From Alphaproteobacteria bacterium (GTDB lineage Bacteria > Pseudomonadota > Alphaproteobacteria > Caulobacterales > Aquidulcibacteraceae): 47,446 nt of DNA. Position numbers and translations under genes: made by a program. Positions 11,190-21,504 of the stretch are shown piece by piece (the stretch's first letter is position 1; every line of letters begins with the position of its first letter). The stretch lies in contig JAPLOL010000020.1 in assembly GCA_026400735.1 (NCBI GenBank), positions 1 to 47,446 of the forward strand, written 5' to 3'. The notes under the pieces were generated by a model. It made no database searches and was not told the origin of the DNA. It was given only the letters and a program-made list of their open reading frames with translations.

Positions 11190-12023
11190 ATGCCGCCGCT
11201 CGCCATCGCCGCCGCCATCGCTTCAGCCGTGATCCACGCCAGCTGGAACGCCGTCCTCAAAGGCGGGACCGATCGCGTTACGGATTCCTTTTTGATCGCA
11301 GTTGGCGGCCTCGGCGCGGGACTGCTGATCATCATCTTCTTGGGTGCGCCGCCGACGGCCGCGTGGCCGTATCTCGCGATGACGGTGTGCATCCATCTGG
11401 CCTACTGGTTTTGCCTGTTCAAAGGCTACGACGCTGGCGACATGAGCCATGTCTATACGCTCTCGCGCGGCATGGCGCCGATGCTGGTTGCGGTGGGCGC
11501 TGCGCTGACCGCGAATGAAATTCCGCCGCCGTTCAAAATGCTCGGCATCGCCTTTGTGTCGATTGGCGTGTTTACAGTTGGTGCAAGCCCACGCGCGCCA
11601 CTGCGAGCAACGTTGTGGGCGGGCGCGATCGGGCTTTGCATCGCATCGTACTCGCTCGTTGACGCGCTTGGGTCGCGGATCACGGGCAACGCGGCGATCT
11701 TTCTGGGTTGGTCGATGGCGCTGATGTCGGTGCCGATGGCGGCGTTTGCGTTTTGGCGGCGCGGCGCTAGGCGCTTGCTGGCCGATGCGGCTGTCGCGCC
11801 GTGGCGTGGTATCGGTGTCGGCATCATCAGCTTTGCCGGCTACGGTTTGGTGCTTTGGGCGCAGACGTTTGCGCCAATCGCGCAGGTGACGGCATTGCGC
11901 GAAACTTCGGTCGTGTGGGGCGCGTTGATTGCCTTTCTCTTCTTGCACGAAAAGCTTGGTGCGCGTCGCTGGCTGGGCGCTGCCATCGTCGCGCTCGGCG
12001 CTGGCTTGATCGCGTTTGCTTGA
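11190..12023 (+). CDS. EamA/DMT-family inner-membrane transporter
   Basis: About 277 residues with roughly ten hydrophobic helices and two EamA-like halves. The N-terminal half starts LAIAAAIASAVIHASWNAVLKGG; the second half has CIASYSLVDALGSRIT and ends with WGALIAFLFLHEKLGARRWLGAAIVALG, the hallmark end of the DMT superfamily. The start at 11190 is chosen because the upstream frame is proline/glycine-rich and not hydrophobic; no strong ribosome site is visible. The substrate is unknown; relatives export amino acids or metabolites. The folB gene starts 15 bp after the stop, so the three genes 11190-13155 may be co-transcribed. Confidence 0.88.
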   Translation: MPPLAIAAAIASAVIHASWNAVLKGGTDRVTDSFLIAVGGLGAGLLIIIFLGAPPTAAWPYLAMTVCIHLAYWFCLFKGYDAGDMSHVYTLSRGMAPMLVAVGAALTANEIPPPFKMLGIAFVSIGVFTVGASPRAPLRATLWAGAIGLCIASYSLVDALGSRITGNAAIFLGWSMALMSVPMAAFAFWRRGARRLLADAAVAPWRGIGVGIISFAGYGLVLWAQTFAPIAQVTALRETSVVWGALIAFLFLHEKLGARRWLGAAIVALGAGLIAFA

Positions 12024-12037
12024 GTAGGTTCGCGCCG

Positions 12038-12406
12038 ATGTCAGACCTTCAGATCATCCGCATCGACGATGCCAAAGCGCTCGTGCGCGTTGGCGTGCCC
12101 GATCCCGAGCGCGCGACGCCGCAAGAGGTGCGCATCTCGGTGACACTGGTGCTGGCTGACCCGCCGGATTTCACGGCGCACGATCGCATCGGCGCGACCA
12201 CAGACTACGATCGCATTCTGCATTTCATCCGTGACGATCTGGGCGAGCCGGCGCACCTGATCGAGACGCTTTCCGATCGCGTCGCGGGGCATTGCCTTTC
12301 GCTCTCGGATCGTGCGCGCTGGGTGGAAGTGACTGTGAAAAAGCCCTCTGTCCTCTCAGGCGACGGCCTAGTCGCTGTGACGATCCGCCGGGAGCGTGCT
12401 CAATGA
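12038..12406 (+). CDS. folB: Dihydroneopterin aldolase-family protein
   Basis: 122 residues, matching the single-domain FolB fold. FolB splits 7,8-dihydroneopterin to 6-hydroxymethyl-dihydropterin in folate synthesis. The visible pattern is typical: VRVGVPDPERATPQEVRISV, then the substrate-site region TTDYDRILHFIRD, LIETLSDRVAGHCLS and VEVTVKKPSVL. The FolB active-site glutamate and lysine correspond to the E of LIETL and the K of VKKP. The start at 12038 has a GAGTAGG ribosome site. The stop overlaps the start of the next gene (ATGA), so the two are translationally coupled. Distinguishing FolB from FolX by sequence alone is uncertain. Confidence 0.85.
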   Translation: MSDLQIIRIDDAKALVRVGVPDPERATPQEVRISVTLVLADPPDFTAHDRIGATTDYDRILHFIRDDLGEPAHLIETLSDRVAGHCLSLSDRARWVEVTVKKPSVLSGDGLVAVTIRRERAQ

Positions 12407-13155
12407 GCCGCTGGTTGCTCGTCACCAGCGTGCGTCGGTTGGGCGCCGAGATCGCCAAGGAAGCGGCCGCGCGCGGCTGGAGCGTGTTGCTTCACTATGG
12501 CAGCGGAGCTGCCGAAGCCGAGCAGGTCGCGACGGACATCCGTGCAAGCGGCGGCGCGGCTAAAACCGTTCAGTGCGATTTCGCAGACGCGGCGGCGGTT
12601 TCAGCGCTCATTCCGCAATGCGTGAAATTGGCCGGCGTACCAATCATTGGTTTGGTGAATTGCGCGGCAATCTTCAAACATGATGATGCATCGACGTTCA
12701 CACCGGAGGTCCTGTCCCAGCACTTCGCCATCAACGCGACAGCGCCGATGCTGCTTACCCAAGCGCTCGCTGCGCAAGTGGATGCACCGCAACGCGCAAT
12801 CGTAAACCTGCTCGATTATAAATTGGCGACGCCGTATCAGGACCACTTCTCCTACACGATCTCGAAGTTCGCGCTCGCGGGCGCGACTGAAATGTTCGCG
12901 CGCGCGCTTGCGCCGAATGTGCGCGTCAATGCCGTTGCGCCTGCCTACGCGTTGCCGTCGCCGGGACAGCCGCAACAATCGTTCGAGCAGCAGCATAACA
13001 AGACGCCGCTCGGATACGGCGTCACGCCCAACGACGTCGTTGCGGCAGCGCTCTATCTGCTCGAAGCGCCGGCGGTGACGGGGCAGGTGATTTACGTCGA
13101 CGCAGGCCAACGCTTCTTGCCGCGCGATCGCGATTTTGCATTCTTTGCTTCGTGA
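12403..13155 (+). CDS. Short-chain dehydrogenase, pteridine reductase/FolM-like
   Basis: A 250-residue SDR. The nucleotide-binding loop reads VTSVRRLGAEIA, with RR in place of the classical glycine pattern, as in NADPH-using pteridine reductases (FolM, PTR1; family pattern TGxxxRxG). The catalytic YxxxK is YTISK in HFSYTISKFALAGATEM, and NCAAIF corresponds to the NNA motif. The C-terminal VTGQVIYVDAGQRF is normal for the family. The 4-base overlap with folB supports a role in reducing dihydropterin or dihydrofolate. That role is inferred from context and the RR motif, not proven. Confidence 0.82.
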   Translation: MSRWLLVTSVRRLGAEIAKEAAARGWSVLLHYGSGAAEAEQVATDIRASGGAAKTVQCDFADAAAVSALIPQCVKLAGVPIIGLVNCAAIFKHDDASTFTPEVLSQHFAINATAPMLLTQALAAQVDAPQRAIVNLLDYKLATPYQDHFSYTISKFALAGATEMFARALAPNVRVNAVAPAYALPSPGQPQQSFEQQHNKTPLGYGVTPNDVVAAALYLLEAPAVTGQVIYVDAGQRFLPRDRDFAFFAS

Positions 13156-13240
13156 CTGGCGTCACATCGGTACGGCTAAGGGCCTATTACCTTCAACTCA
13201 TCGGATCGACGGACGGTTCGAGAAGAGATGGAGCAGGGAA

Positions 13241-13333
13241 ATGGCCAAGTTGTATTGTCTGGTTGCGGCGCTGGCGGTGTTTGCCCCTCTGGCCTTCGCG
13301 ACGATGACTCAAGCCGCGCAGATGGTCATCTAA
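13241..13333 (+). CDS. Very small membrane or exported peptide (30 residues)
   Basis: The reading frame encodes 30 residues starting MAKLYCLVAALAVFAPLAFA and ending QAAQMVI. A GGAG ribosome site lies 7 bases before the ATG. The peptide is one hydrophobic helix, with the look of either a single-pass membrane peptide or a bare signal peptide. I do not recognise a named family. Two hairpins and a T-rich terminator follow within 110 bp, so the transcript is probably short and monocistronic. It may be a regulatory RNA that also encodes a peptide. Confidence 0.5.
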   Translation: MAKLYCLVAALAVFAPLAFATMTQAAQMVI

Positions 13334-13359
13334 CGGGTCTTTGACCTGAGCTTTCCCAG

Positions 13360-13380
13360 GCCCGTCGCTTCAAGACGGGC
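13360..13380 (+). other. Hairpin downstream of the 30-residue peptide
   Basis: A perfect 7-bp stem GCCCGTC / GACGGGC closes a GCTTCAA loop, 26 bases after the peptide's stop. No T run follows it directly, so it may be an RNA structure in the 3' untranslated region rather than the terminator. Confidence 0.55.
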
Positions 13381-13420
13381 GCAAGAACAGGCAAATCCTA
13401 TGAGAAGCCCACAAATCTGA

Positions 13421-13454
13421 GGGCGCTGGTCGAACCGGCGCCCTTTTCGTTTTC
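13421..13454 (+). terminator. Rho-independent terminator
   Basis: The stem GGGCGCTGG / CCGGCGCCC (9 bp with one G-T pair) closes a TCGAA loop and is followed by TTTTCGTTTT. It ends the transcript carrying the 30-residue peptide, and lies just before the stop of a small gene on the other strand. Confidence 0.85.
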
Positions 13455-13467
13455 TGCGCGCCCTCGA

Positions 13468-13602
13468 TCAATGCACGAACGCGAAGAGATTATTCAGCGT
13501 AACCAAGAGCCAAACGAAGAGCGCGACCGGCGTGAGCAGCAGCAAGACCAAAAACGGGTGCTTCTTGATGAAGTCCTTCTCTGGAGGCTCTGGATCAGTC
13601 AC
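13468..13602 (-). CDS. Small single-pass membrane protein (44 residues)
   Basis: On the minus strand a GTG start gives 44 residues. A charged head (TDPEPPEKDFIKKHP) is followed by one strong hydrophobic helix, FLVLLLLTPVALFVWLLV, and a short tail TLNNLFAFVH. An upstream TTG at about 13635 would lengthen the head by about 11 residues (KRPLQSKNPH). No ribosome site is clear for either start. The cytosolic charged head followed by a helix suggests a type II single-pass protein. I do not recognise a named family. The helix and charge pattern argue against chance. Confidence 0.5.
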   Translation of the reverse strand: MTDPEPPEKDFIKKHPFLVLLLLTPVALFVWLLVTLNNLFAFVH

Positions 13603-13663
13603 GTGCGGATTTTTGCTCTGAAGTGGGCGCTTCAACGAGATACTGGTGTCGGGTCACTATACT

Positions 13664-13864
13664 TCACGGACCCCAGAGGCGATCCGCCAGAACGAGGCCG
13701 ATCCCAAAGCCGCCTGCGGCCAACAGCAAGATAGGCAGAAGTAGTGACGTGGTGTGCCACCACTCAAGCCCGTATTTTTTCCACGTTTCTCGCGGCTTGC
13801 CACGAAGCACAAGCATCGCGGTAGCAATGATGCAGAGCGACACGGAGGCCAAGGCCGTCATCAT
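13664..13864 (-). CDS. Small two-helix membrane protein (66 residues)
   Basis: 66 residues with a first helix MMTALASVSLCIIATAMLVL, a basic loop RGKPRETWKKYGLEWW and a second helix LLLPILLLAAGGFGIGLVLA. The open frame continues upstream, but that part has no hydrophobic or conserved look, so the start is placed at the double ATG at 13864. No clear ribosome site is seen, so the start is uncertain. The family is not recognised. It is transcribed away from the LexA-type promoter, about 120 bp off. Confidence 0.5.
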   Translation of the reverse strand: MMTALASVSLCIIATAMLVLRGKPRETWKKYGLEWWHTTSLLLPILLLAAGGFGIGLVLADRLWGP

Positions 13865-13977
13865 CGCTGGATCATAGGCGAAAGCCGAATGGCTTTCCCC
13901 AGTCCCTGTTCCTAGACGCCCTGTTTCGGAGAATCCGCGATGCCTTCGGTCACGATTCAAGAGGGCGTGCGTCAGCG

Positions 13978-14005
13978 TTGAATAGTTCTTGAAATGTTCT
14001 ATAAT
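13978..14005 (+). promoter_or_regulatory. LexA (SOS) box inside a sigma-70-type promoter
   Basis: TTGAAT at 13978-13983 and TATAAT at 14000-14005 form a -35/-10 pair with a 16-bp spacer. Within that spacer lies an exact GTTC-N7-GTTC (13985-13999), the alphaproteobacterial LexA site. The radical SAM gene starts 19 bases after the -10 box. A bound LexA dimer would block RNA polymerase directly. The site match is seen in the sequence; regulation is inferred. Confidence 0.8.
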
Positions 14006-14024
14006 TGGGACTATAGTCCTATGA

Positions 14025-15098
14025 ATGAAATCCGATCCCCTGCACGGCCGGGGCGCTCGCACGAACGCGAGCGGCCGCTACGAGCGCTTTGCCCGCGAGG
14101 CCTTTGACGATGGCTGGGTTGGGGAGGACGGCGCAAAGCCGTTTGAGACGATCGTCACGCCGGAGCTCGCCAAGAGCATCATCTCAACCAACCAAAGCCC
14201 GGACATCTCCTTCGATCAGTCGATCAATCCGTATCGTGGCTGCGAGCACGGCTGCATCTACTGCTACGCACGCCCAAACCACGCCTATGCAGGGCTCTCG
14301 CCGGGGCTCGACTTCGAAACCAAGTTGTTCGTGAAAGCGAACGCCGTCGAGCTGCTGGAGCGCGAGTTCGCGAAGCCGAGCTACAAACCGAAGACCATCA
14401 TGCTCGGCGGCGTCACCGACATTTATCAGCCAATCGAGCGCGGCTACGGCATCACGCGCGGCATTCTTGAAGTGATGGAGCGCTGGCGCCATCCGGTGTC
14501 GCTTATCACCAAGTCGCAGCTTGTGATCCGCGATATCGATATTTTGGCGCGTTTGGCTGAGCGTGGCCTCGCGAAGGCTGCGATCTCTGTAACGTCGTTG
14601 GAACGCCGCATCGCCCGGACCATGGAGCCACGCGCTGCGGCGCCGCATCGGCGCATTGAGGCGATCCGAATGCTCGCGGACGCCGGAGTGCCGGTGACGG
14701 TGATGATCGCGCCGATCGTGCCAGCCATCAATGACAGCGAGATCGAAGCCATTTTGGAAGAGTGCGCCAAAGCCGGAGCAAGCGCCGCAGGTTATGTCGT
14801 GTTGCGACTACCGCTTGAGATCAAGGATCTCTTTCGCGAGTGGCTCTATACGCATTTTCCCGATCGCTCGACGCGCGTGATGTCCCTGGTGCGCCAGATG
14901 CGTAATGGCCGCGACTACGATCCGGAGTGGGGCAAGCGTCAAAGGGGCGAGGGGCCGTACGCCAAACTGATCGCCGACCGTTTCGCGGCGGCATGCAGGC
15001 GCTTTGGGTTCGACAGGCCCAGGCTGGCGCTCGATCACACGCAATTCCGCCGGCCCTTGGAACACGGCGGCCAGCAAGACCTTTTTTCCTCGGAGTAG
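14025..15098 (+). CDS. PA0069-family radical SAM protein (SplB-like)
   Basis: A 357-residue cytoplasmic iron-sulfur enzyme. The cluster motif CxxxCxxC appears as CEHGCIYCYAR after SINPYRG, at about residues 75-85. GGVTDIYQPIERGYGITR and SVTSLERRIARTMEPR are typical of the PA0069 family, which is related to spore photoproduct lyase (SplB). The family's reaction is not established. A DNA-repair or nucleic-acid role is possible, and the LexA-type promoter supports it. The start at 14025 is the first ATG after the promoter. No close partner gene is fused or overlapping. Confidence 0.93.
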   Translation: MKSDPLHGRGARTNASGRYERFAREAFDDGWVGEDGAKPFETIVTPELAKSIISTNQSPDISFDQSINPYRGCEHGCIYCYARPNHAYAGLSPGLDFETKLFVKANAVELLEREFAKPSYKPKTIMLGGVTDIYQPIERGYGITRGILEVMERWRHPVSLITKSQLVIRDIDILARLAERGLAKAAISVTSLERRIARTMEPRAAAPHRRIEAIRMLADAGVPVTVMIAPIVPAINDSEIEAILEECAKAGASAAGYVVLRLPLEIKDLFREWLYTHFPDRSTRVMSLVRQMRNGRDYDPEWGKRQRGEGPYAKLIADRFAAACRRFGFDRPRLALDHTQFRRPLEHGGQQDLFSSE

Positions 15099-15151
15099 CC
15101 TCGCGCTTGCGTGCGGGCTAAGACACAAGCTGAGGGTAGGAGGACGCTCGC

Positions 15152-16075
15152 ATGCGCACAGATGGCCAACGCCGGTCGGACAATTACGAAGATCGCGGTC
15201 GCGGCACTGGCGGTGGCGGCATGGGCGGCGGCGGACTGCCCGGCGGTGTGTTGTTCGCGCTCCTGCGACGCATTGGTCTGCGCGGCATTCTGATCGCCGC
15301 TGTTGTCGGCGGTGTCGTCTGGTTCGCCTTCCCGCAATTTCGCGCACCGATCATGGCGCTGCTCGGGCTCGGCGGCGGTGGCGGACAAGTCACGCAAGGC
15401 GAGGGGAGCACGTGCGAAAGTTCTGCCGCCGCGACGCAAGCCTGCGATTCATCGCGCGCCGTTCTCGCGTCGACAGAGGATGTTTGGGCATCCCAATTCC
15501 AGCAAGGCCGCCTGCCGCGCTACAACAATCAGCAACCGGGCGCATATCAGAACCCGACCTTGGTGATCTATTCCGGCGCCGTCAACACAGAGGGCTGCGG
15601 CAGCGCGAGCTCTGATGTCGGCCCGTTCTACTGCCCGGGCGATCGCAAGCTTTATGTTGATCCGAGCTTCTACGAAGTCATGGAAAGCCGTTTGCGCGCA
15701 CCGGGTGATTTCGCGCAAGCGTACGTGATCGCGCACGAGATCGGTCACCACGTTCAAAACCTCATCGGCGCGACGCAAGTGCAAGTGCAGGGCGAAACCG
15801 CAAACCAAACGTCGGTGCGCGTTGAGCTGCAGGCCGATTGCTTCGCCGGCGTGTGGGGTCATACCGCGCGCTCGACACTCTCGATTGATGATGCGGACCT
15901 CCGCGAAGCGCTGAACGCCGCGCACCAGATTGGTGACGACGCGCTTGGCCAGCGCAACGAGGATCAGTTCACGCACGGTTCGAGCGCTCAGCGTATGACC
16001 TGGTTCCGCCGCGGCTTCGACAGCGGTGATGCGCGTCAGTGCGATACGTTCAACGTGCCGGCGGGTCAGCTCTAA
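15152..16075 (+). CDS. ypfJ: YpfJ-family neutral zinc metallopeptidase
   Basis: 307 residues. The start at 15152 follows a strong AGGAGGA site. The N-terminal 35 residues are R/G-rich (GRGTGGGGMGGGG). One membrane helix (GILIAAVVGGVVWFAF) lies at about residues 45-60, then the periplasmic peptidase domain. The zinc motif HEIGHH is at about residue 194, and QADCFAGVWGH supplies the downstream acidic ligand region, as in the YpfJ/zinc_peptidase family. Four cysteines (SSCESSAAATQAC-like, EGCGS, FYCPGD) are consistent with disulfides outside the cytoplasm. Substrate unknown. Confidence 0.92.
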   Translation: MRTDGQRRSDNYEDRGRGTGGGGMGGGGLPGGVLFALLRRIGLRGILIAAVVGGVVWFAFPQFRAPIMALLGLGGGGGQVTQGEGSTCESSAAATQACDSSRAVLASTEDVWASQFQQGRLPRYNNQQPGAYQNPTLVIYSGAVNTEGCGSASSDVGPFYCPGDRKLYVDPSFYEVMESRLRAPGDFAQAYVIAHEIGHHVQNLIGATQVQVQGETANQTSVRVELQADCFAGVWGHTARSTLSIDDADLREALNAAHQIGDDALGQRNEDQFTHGSSAQRMTWFRRGFDSGDARQCDTFNVPAGQL

Positions 16076-16082
16076 GGTGGAA

Positions 16083-16108
16083 GATTGGGAGCCTCACGGC
16101 TCCCAATC
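16083..16108. terminator. Hairpin between converging ypfJ-like and lysR-type genes
   Basis: A perfect 11-bp stem GATTGGGAGCC / GGCTCCCAATC with a TCAC loop. It overlaps the lysR stop codon (16094-16096). No strong T run follows, so termination in either direction may be partial. Confidence 0.65.
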
Positions 16109-16984
16109 GGCCGCCTGATCAATCAGGAATTGGCGGAAAGCGGCGATGCGCTTCGAGCGCTTCAGGTCGCTCGGGTAGATGAAGTACACTTCGAAGCTCG
16201 GACCCTGCAGGTTCGGCAGCACCTTCACCAGGTTCGGATTTTCGCGCGCCATATAATCAGGCGCGCTGCCGATGCCGAAGCCTGATTCAACTGCGCGCAA
16301 CATGCCGTAGACGTTGTTGATCTCGAGCAGTGGTGGACGCGGTTTCGCATCTTCGCGGCCCGCGCGCTGCGCCCAATCAAGCTCGCGCATCGGCGTCGGA
16401 ACGCCTGCTTGGTAGGCGATGATGCGGTGGTTATCGAGATCCTCGACATTCTTCGGCGTGCCATGACGCTGCAAATACGCCGCTGACGCATAGAGGCTGA
16501 CGCGCACCTCCAAGAGTTTGCGTTGGATCAAGTCAGCGTGCGTTGCGGCCCACAAACGGATCGCGCACTCGGCTTCGAGTTTCAGAAGATCGTACTCGCG
16601 GTCATCGAGCATGATCTGCAGGCGTGTTTCTGGATACGTGTCGGCGAAGGCGCCAAGGCGCGGTGCGAGCCACGTAGAGCCAAACGCGACAGGTGCGGTG
16701 ACTTTGAGATCGCCGATAACCTTTTCGCGCGCATCCTTCAGCGTCGATTCCGCAATGACAGCGGCGCCCGCCATTTCGCGGGTGAACTCGCGCAACGCCA
16801 TGCCCGGCCCAGTAAGGAGTAGTCCGCGTGCGTGACGTTGAAAAAGCGGCACGCCCATATCGTTCTCGAGCGCGGCGATCTGGCGGCTAACCGACGACTG
16901 GCTGACGCCGAGCTTTTCGGCGGCAGCGGTCAGGCTGCCGGTCTCGGCGGCGAAGTGAAATGTTTTGAGCTTATCCCAATCCAT
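16094..16984 (-). CDS. LysR-family transcriptional regulator
   Basis: 296 residues. The start at 16984 begins MDWDKLKTFHFAAETGSLT, the usual LysR winged-helix opening. The recognition helix is in KLGVSQSSVSRQIAALENDMG. The remaining ~200 residues form the periplasmic-binding-protein-like effector domain (LKVTAPVAFGSTWLAPRL). The effector and target are unknown. LysR proteins usually control a divergent neighbour; here the divergent neighbour is the GntR regulator 115 bp away. An open frame continues upstream of 16984 but has no family match. Confidence 0.93.
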   Translation of the reverse strand: MDWDKLKTFHFAAETGSLTAAAEKLGVSQSSVSRQIAALENDMGVPLFQRHARGLLLTGPGMALREFTREMAGAAVIAESTLKDAREKVIGDLKVTAPVAFGSTWLAPRLGAFADTYPETRLQIMLDDREYDLLKLEAECAIRLWAATHADLIQRKLLEVRVSLYASAAYLQRHGTPKNVEDLDNHRIIAYQAGVPTPMRELDWAQRAGREDAKPRPPLLEINNVYGMLRAVESGFGIGSAPDYMARENPNLVKVLPNLQGPSFEVYFIYPSDLKRSKRIAAFRQFLIDQAADWEP

Positions 16985-17089
16985 CTTGGCCCGGACCCCG
17001 GGGCGGCTGGCCCCGATGCAATATTGCATAGCTCGAAGGAGCGGTCGATAGCCTTCCAAGGTATTGCGTTACGGCCGATTTTCTGTAAG

Positions 17090-17097
17090 TGTATACA
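17090..17097. promoter_or_regulatory. Palindromic FadR/FCD-type operator candidate
   Basis: TGTATACA is a perfect palindrome inside a longer imperfect dyad CTGTA-N6-TACAG (17084-17099). It fits the GT...AC core used by FadR-subfamily GntR proteins. It ends 3 bases before the gntR start, which suggests autorepression. Confidence 0.5.
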
Positions 17098-17099
17098 GT

Positions 17100-17762
17100 A
17101 TGCAATTGTTGGAAGTCGAAAGAGGCAATATCAGCGAGGCGGCGGCGGACGCCGTGCGCGCGATGATTGTCGATGGACGCTTGAGCGCAGGCGATCGCAT
17201 CAACGAAGTCCATCTCGCGCAGCAACTTGGCGTGAGCCGTACGCCGTTGCGCGAAGCATTGAGTGGCCTGGTCGCAGAAGGCGCTCTGATTGCGCGACCG
17301 CGCCTCGGTTATTTCGTGCGCTCGCTGACGCTCGAAGAGTTCGAGCAGATCTACGACATCCGGCCGCTGCTCGATCCTGAAGCTCTGCGCCTCGCGGGCA
17401 TTCCAAACGAAAAGCGCATCGCTCGACTTGAGAAGCTGAACGCTGATCTCGCGCGAGCCAAGGGGCTGCGCGCAATCGAGATCGACGATGCGTGGCACAT
17501 GGAATTGATCGCGGATTGTCCGAACCGCGTTCTGATCGAAATGATCGCGAACATGATCGTGCGGACACGCCGCTACGAACTCGCACTGATGCGCGAGCAG
17601 AAGAACGTCGGCGTCGCAACTCAGGATCACGATCGCATCGTTGCGGCGCTGATGGCGGGCGATCTCACAGCGGCGTGCGCCGCGCTCAAACAGAACATGC
17701 AAAGCGGGCGTGAGCCAATTGTGGCTTGGTTGAAGACCCGCGTGGTGGCTAAGGGGACTTGA
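17100..17762 (+). CDS. GntR-family regulator, FadR/FCD subfamily
   Basis: 220 residues. An N-terminal winged helix (DAVRAMIVDGRLSAGDRINE, then LAQQLGVSRTPLREALSGL) is followed by GYFVRSLT and an all-helical FCD effector domain. The domain has the pattern FEQIYDIRPLLDPEALRLAG, a later DDAWHMELIADCPN whose D and H could bind metal, and DHDRIVAALMAGDLTAAC. The start at 17100 is chosen because the DNA-binding domain begins right after it. No ribosome site precedes it and the operator-like dyad abuts the ATG, so the mRNA may be leaderless. Target is probably the serine hydrolase gene that follows directly. Confidence 0.9.
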   Translation: MQLLEVERGNISEAAADAVRAMIVDGRLSAGDRINEVHLAQQLGVSRTPLREALSGLVAEGALIARPRLGYFVRSLTLEEFEQIYDIRPLLDPEALRLAGIPNEKRIARLEKLNADLARAKGLRAIEIDDAWHMELIADCPNRVLIEMIANMIVRTRRYELALMREQKNVGVATQDHDRIVAALMAGDLTAACAALKQNMQSGREPIVAWLKTRVVAKGT

Positions 17763-17764
17763 AC

Positions 17765-20667
<2,903 letters not shown>

Positions 20668-20752
20668 CTACGAATTGCGCCAAGATTTTCCACAGCTTAT
20701 GATGACCGTAGGGGACTAGGCGACAACCTACGCGGACGGGGCACGAACAAGC

Positions 20753-21103
20753 TTGCCGAAAATACTGGTCGTTGAAGATGACGCCTTGATCGCCATGGAA
20801 CTTGGCGAGCGGCTGGCGGACATGGGCTACGAGATTCTCGGCCCTGCGCACTCGATTGCCGAGGCGGAGGCTCTGCTTGCGCGCGAGACACCCGATGGCG
20901 CGCTGCTGGACGCCAGCCTGGCGCAAGGCGTCTCCAGTGTGCCTCTCGGCATCAAGCTTCACGCGAAGGGCGTCCGCGTCGCCTTCTGCACCGGTTACGA
21001 CCGCGTGAAGGACGCTCCGCCAGAACTGGCCAACGCCCCGGTGCTGACCAAACCCGTCAGCGACGCCGACCTAAAAGCCGGGCTCGAGAAGCTACTCTCC
21101 TAA
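20753..21103 (+). CDS. Single-domain response-regulator receiver protein
   Basis: 116 residues, only a CheY-like receiver domain. The acidic pocket is VVEDD near residue 7, the phospho-acceptor aspartate is in GALLDASLAQG near residue 53, the conserved threonine is in AFCTGY and the lysine is in VLTKPVS. There is no output domain, so it probably acts by binding a partner or as a phosphate sink. No histidine kinase is nearby. It starts with TTG, without a clear ribosome site; no ATG exists close enough to the conserved start of the fold. Confidence 0.88.
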   Translation: MPKILVVEDDALIAMELGERLADMGYEILGPAHSIAEAEALLARETPDGALLDASLAQGVSSVPLGIKLHAKGVRVAFCTGYDRVKDAPPELANAPVLTKPVSDADLKAGLEKLLS

Positions 21104-21147
21104 ATTCGCCCGCCGACGAATGTGAATTGCTCTTGTCGTCCTTATTA

Positions 21148-21171
21148 TTCGATGATAGTGGAAATATCGAA
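21148..21171. promoter_or_regulatory. Candidate ArsR operator
   Basis: The inverted repeat TTCGAT-N12-ATCGAA abuts the arsR start codon. A TTATTAT sequence (21143-21149) just before it could be the -10 box. ArsR-type repressors bind such dyads over the promoter and leave when As(III) or Sb(III) binds. The dyad is seen; the binding is inferred. Confidence 0.55.
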
Positions 21172-21504
21172 ATGAAAAACAAGACCGCCATCGCCGCTTT
21201 GAGTGCGCTCGCCAACGAGCACCGCCTCGCAGTGTTTCGTCTGTTGGTTCAGGCCGGGCCCGAGGGCATGCCTGCTGGCGCTATCGCGGATTCAGTCGGC
21301 CTGCCGGCGTCTTCGCTTTCGTTTCACCTGGCGCACCTCACGCGCGCCGGCCTGATTGAGCAGCGCCGTGAGAGTCGGTCGCTCATCTATTCCGCTGACT
21401 TCGCCGCGATGAACGGCCTCGTCGGTTTTCTCACTGAAAATTGCTGCGGCGGCGCCTCGTGCGCCACGCCTGCGGCTTCGACCAAGCAAAGGAGCGCGTC
21501 ATGA
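21172..21504 (+). CDS. arsR: ArsR-family arsenic-responsive repressor
   Basis: 110 residues. A winged helix with ALANEHRLAVFRLL and the recognition helix SVGLPASSLSFHLAHL. The metalloid site is not the classical ELCVCDL in the recognition helix. Instead a cysteine cluster lies near the C-terminus, ENCCGGASC (C91, C92, C97), like other ArsR proteins whose As(III) site is C-terminal. It should repress the four-gene operon it heads. It overlaps the next gene by ATGA. Confidence 0.92.
   Translation: MKNKTAIAALSALANEHRLAVFRLLVQAGPEGMPAGAIADSVGLPASSLSFHLAHLTRAGLIEQRRESRSLIYSADFAAMNGLVGFLTENCCGGASCATPAASTKQRSAS

Noticed and set aside
13664-14062. Longer version (132 residues) of the two-helix membrane protein
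   Set aside because: The extra N-terminal part is basic and unconserved-looking and would run through the LexA-type promoter, so the shorter form is preferred.
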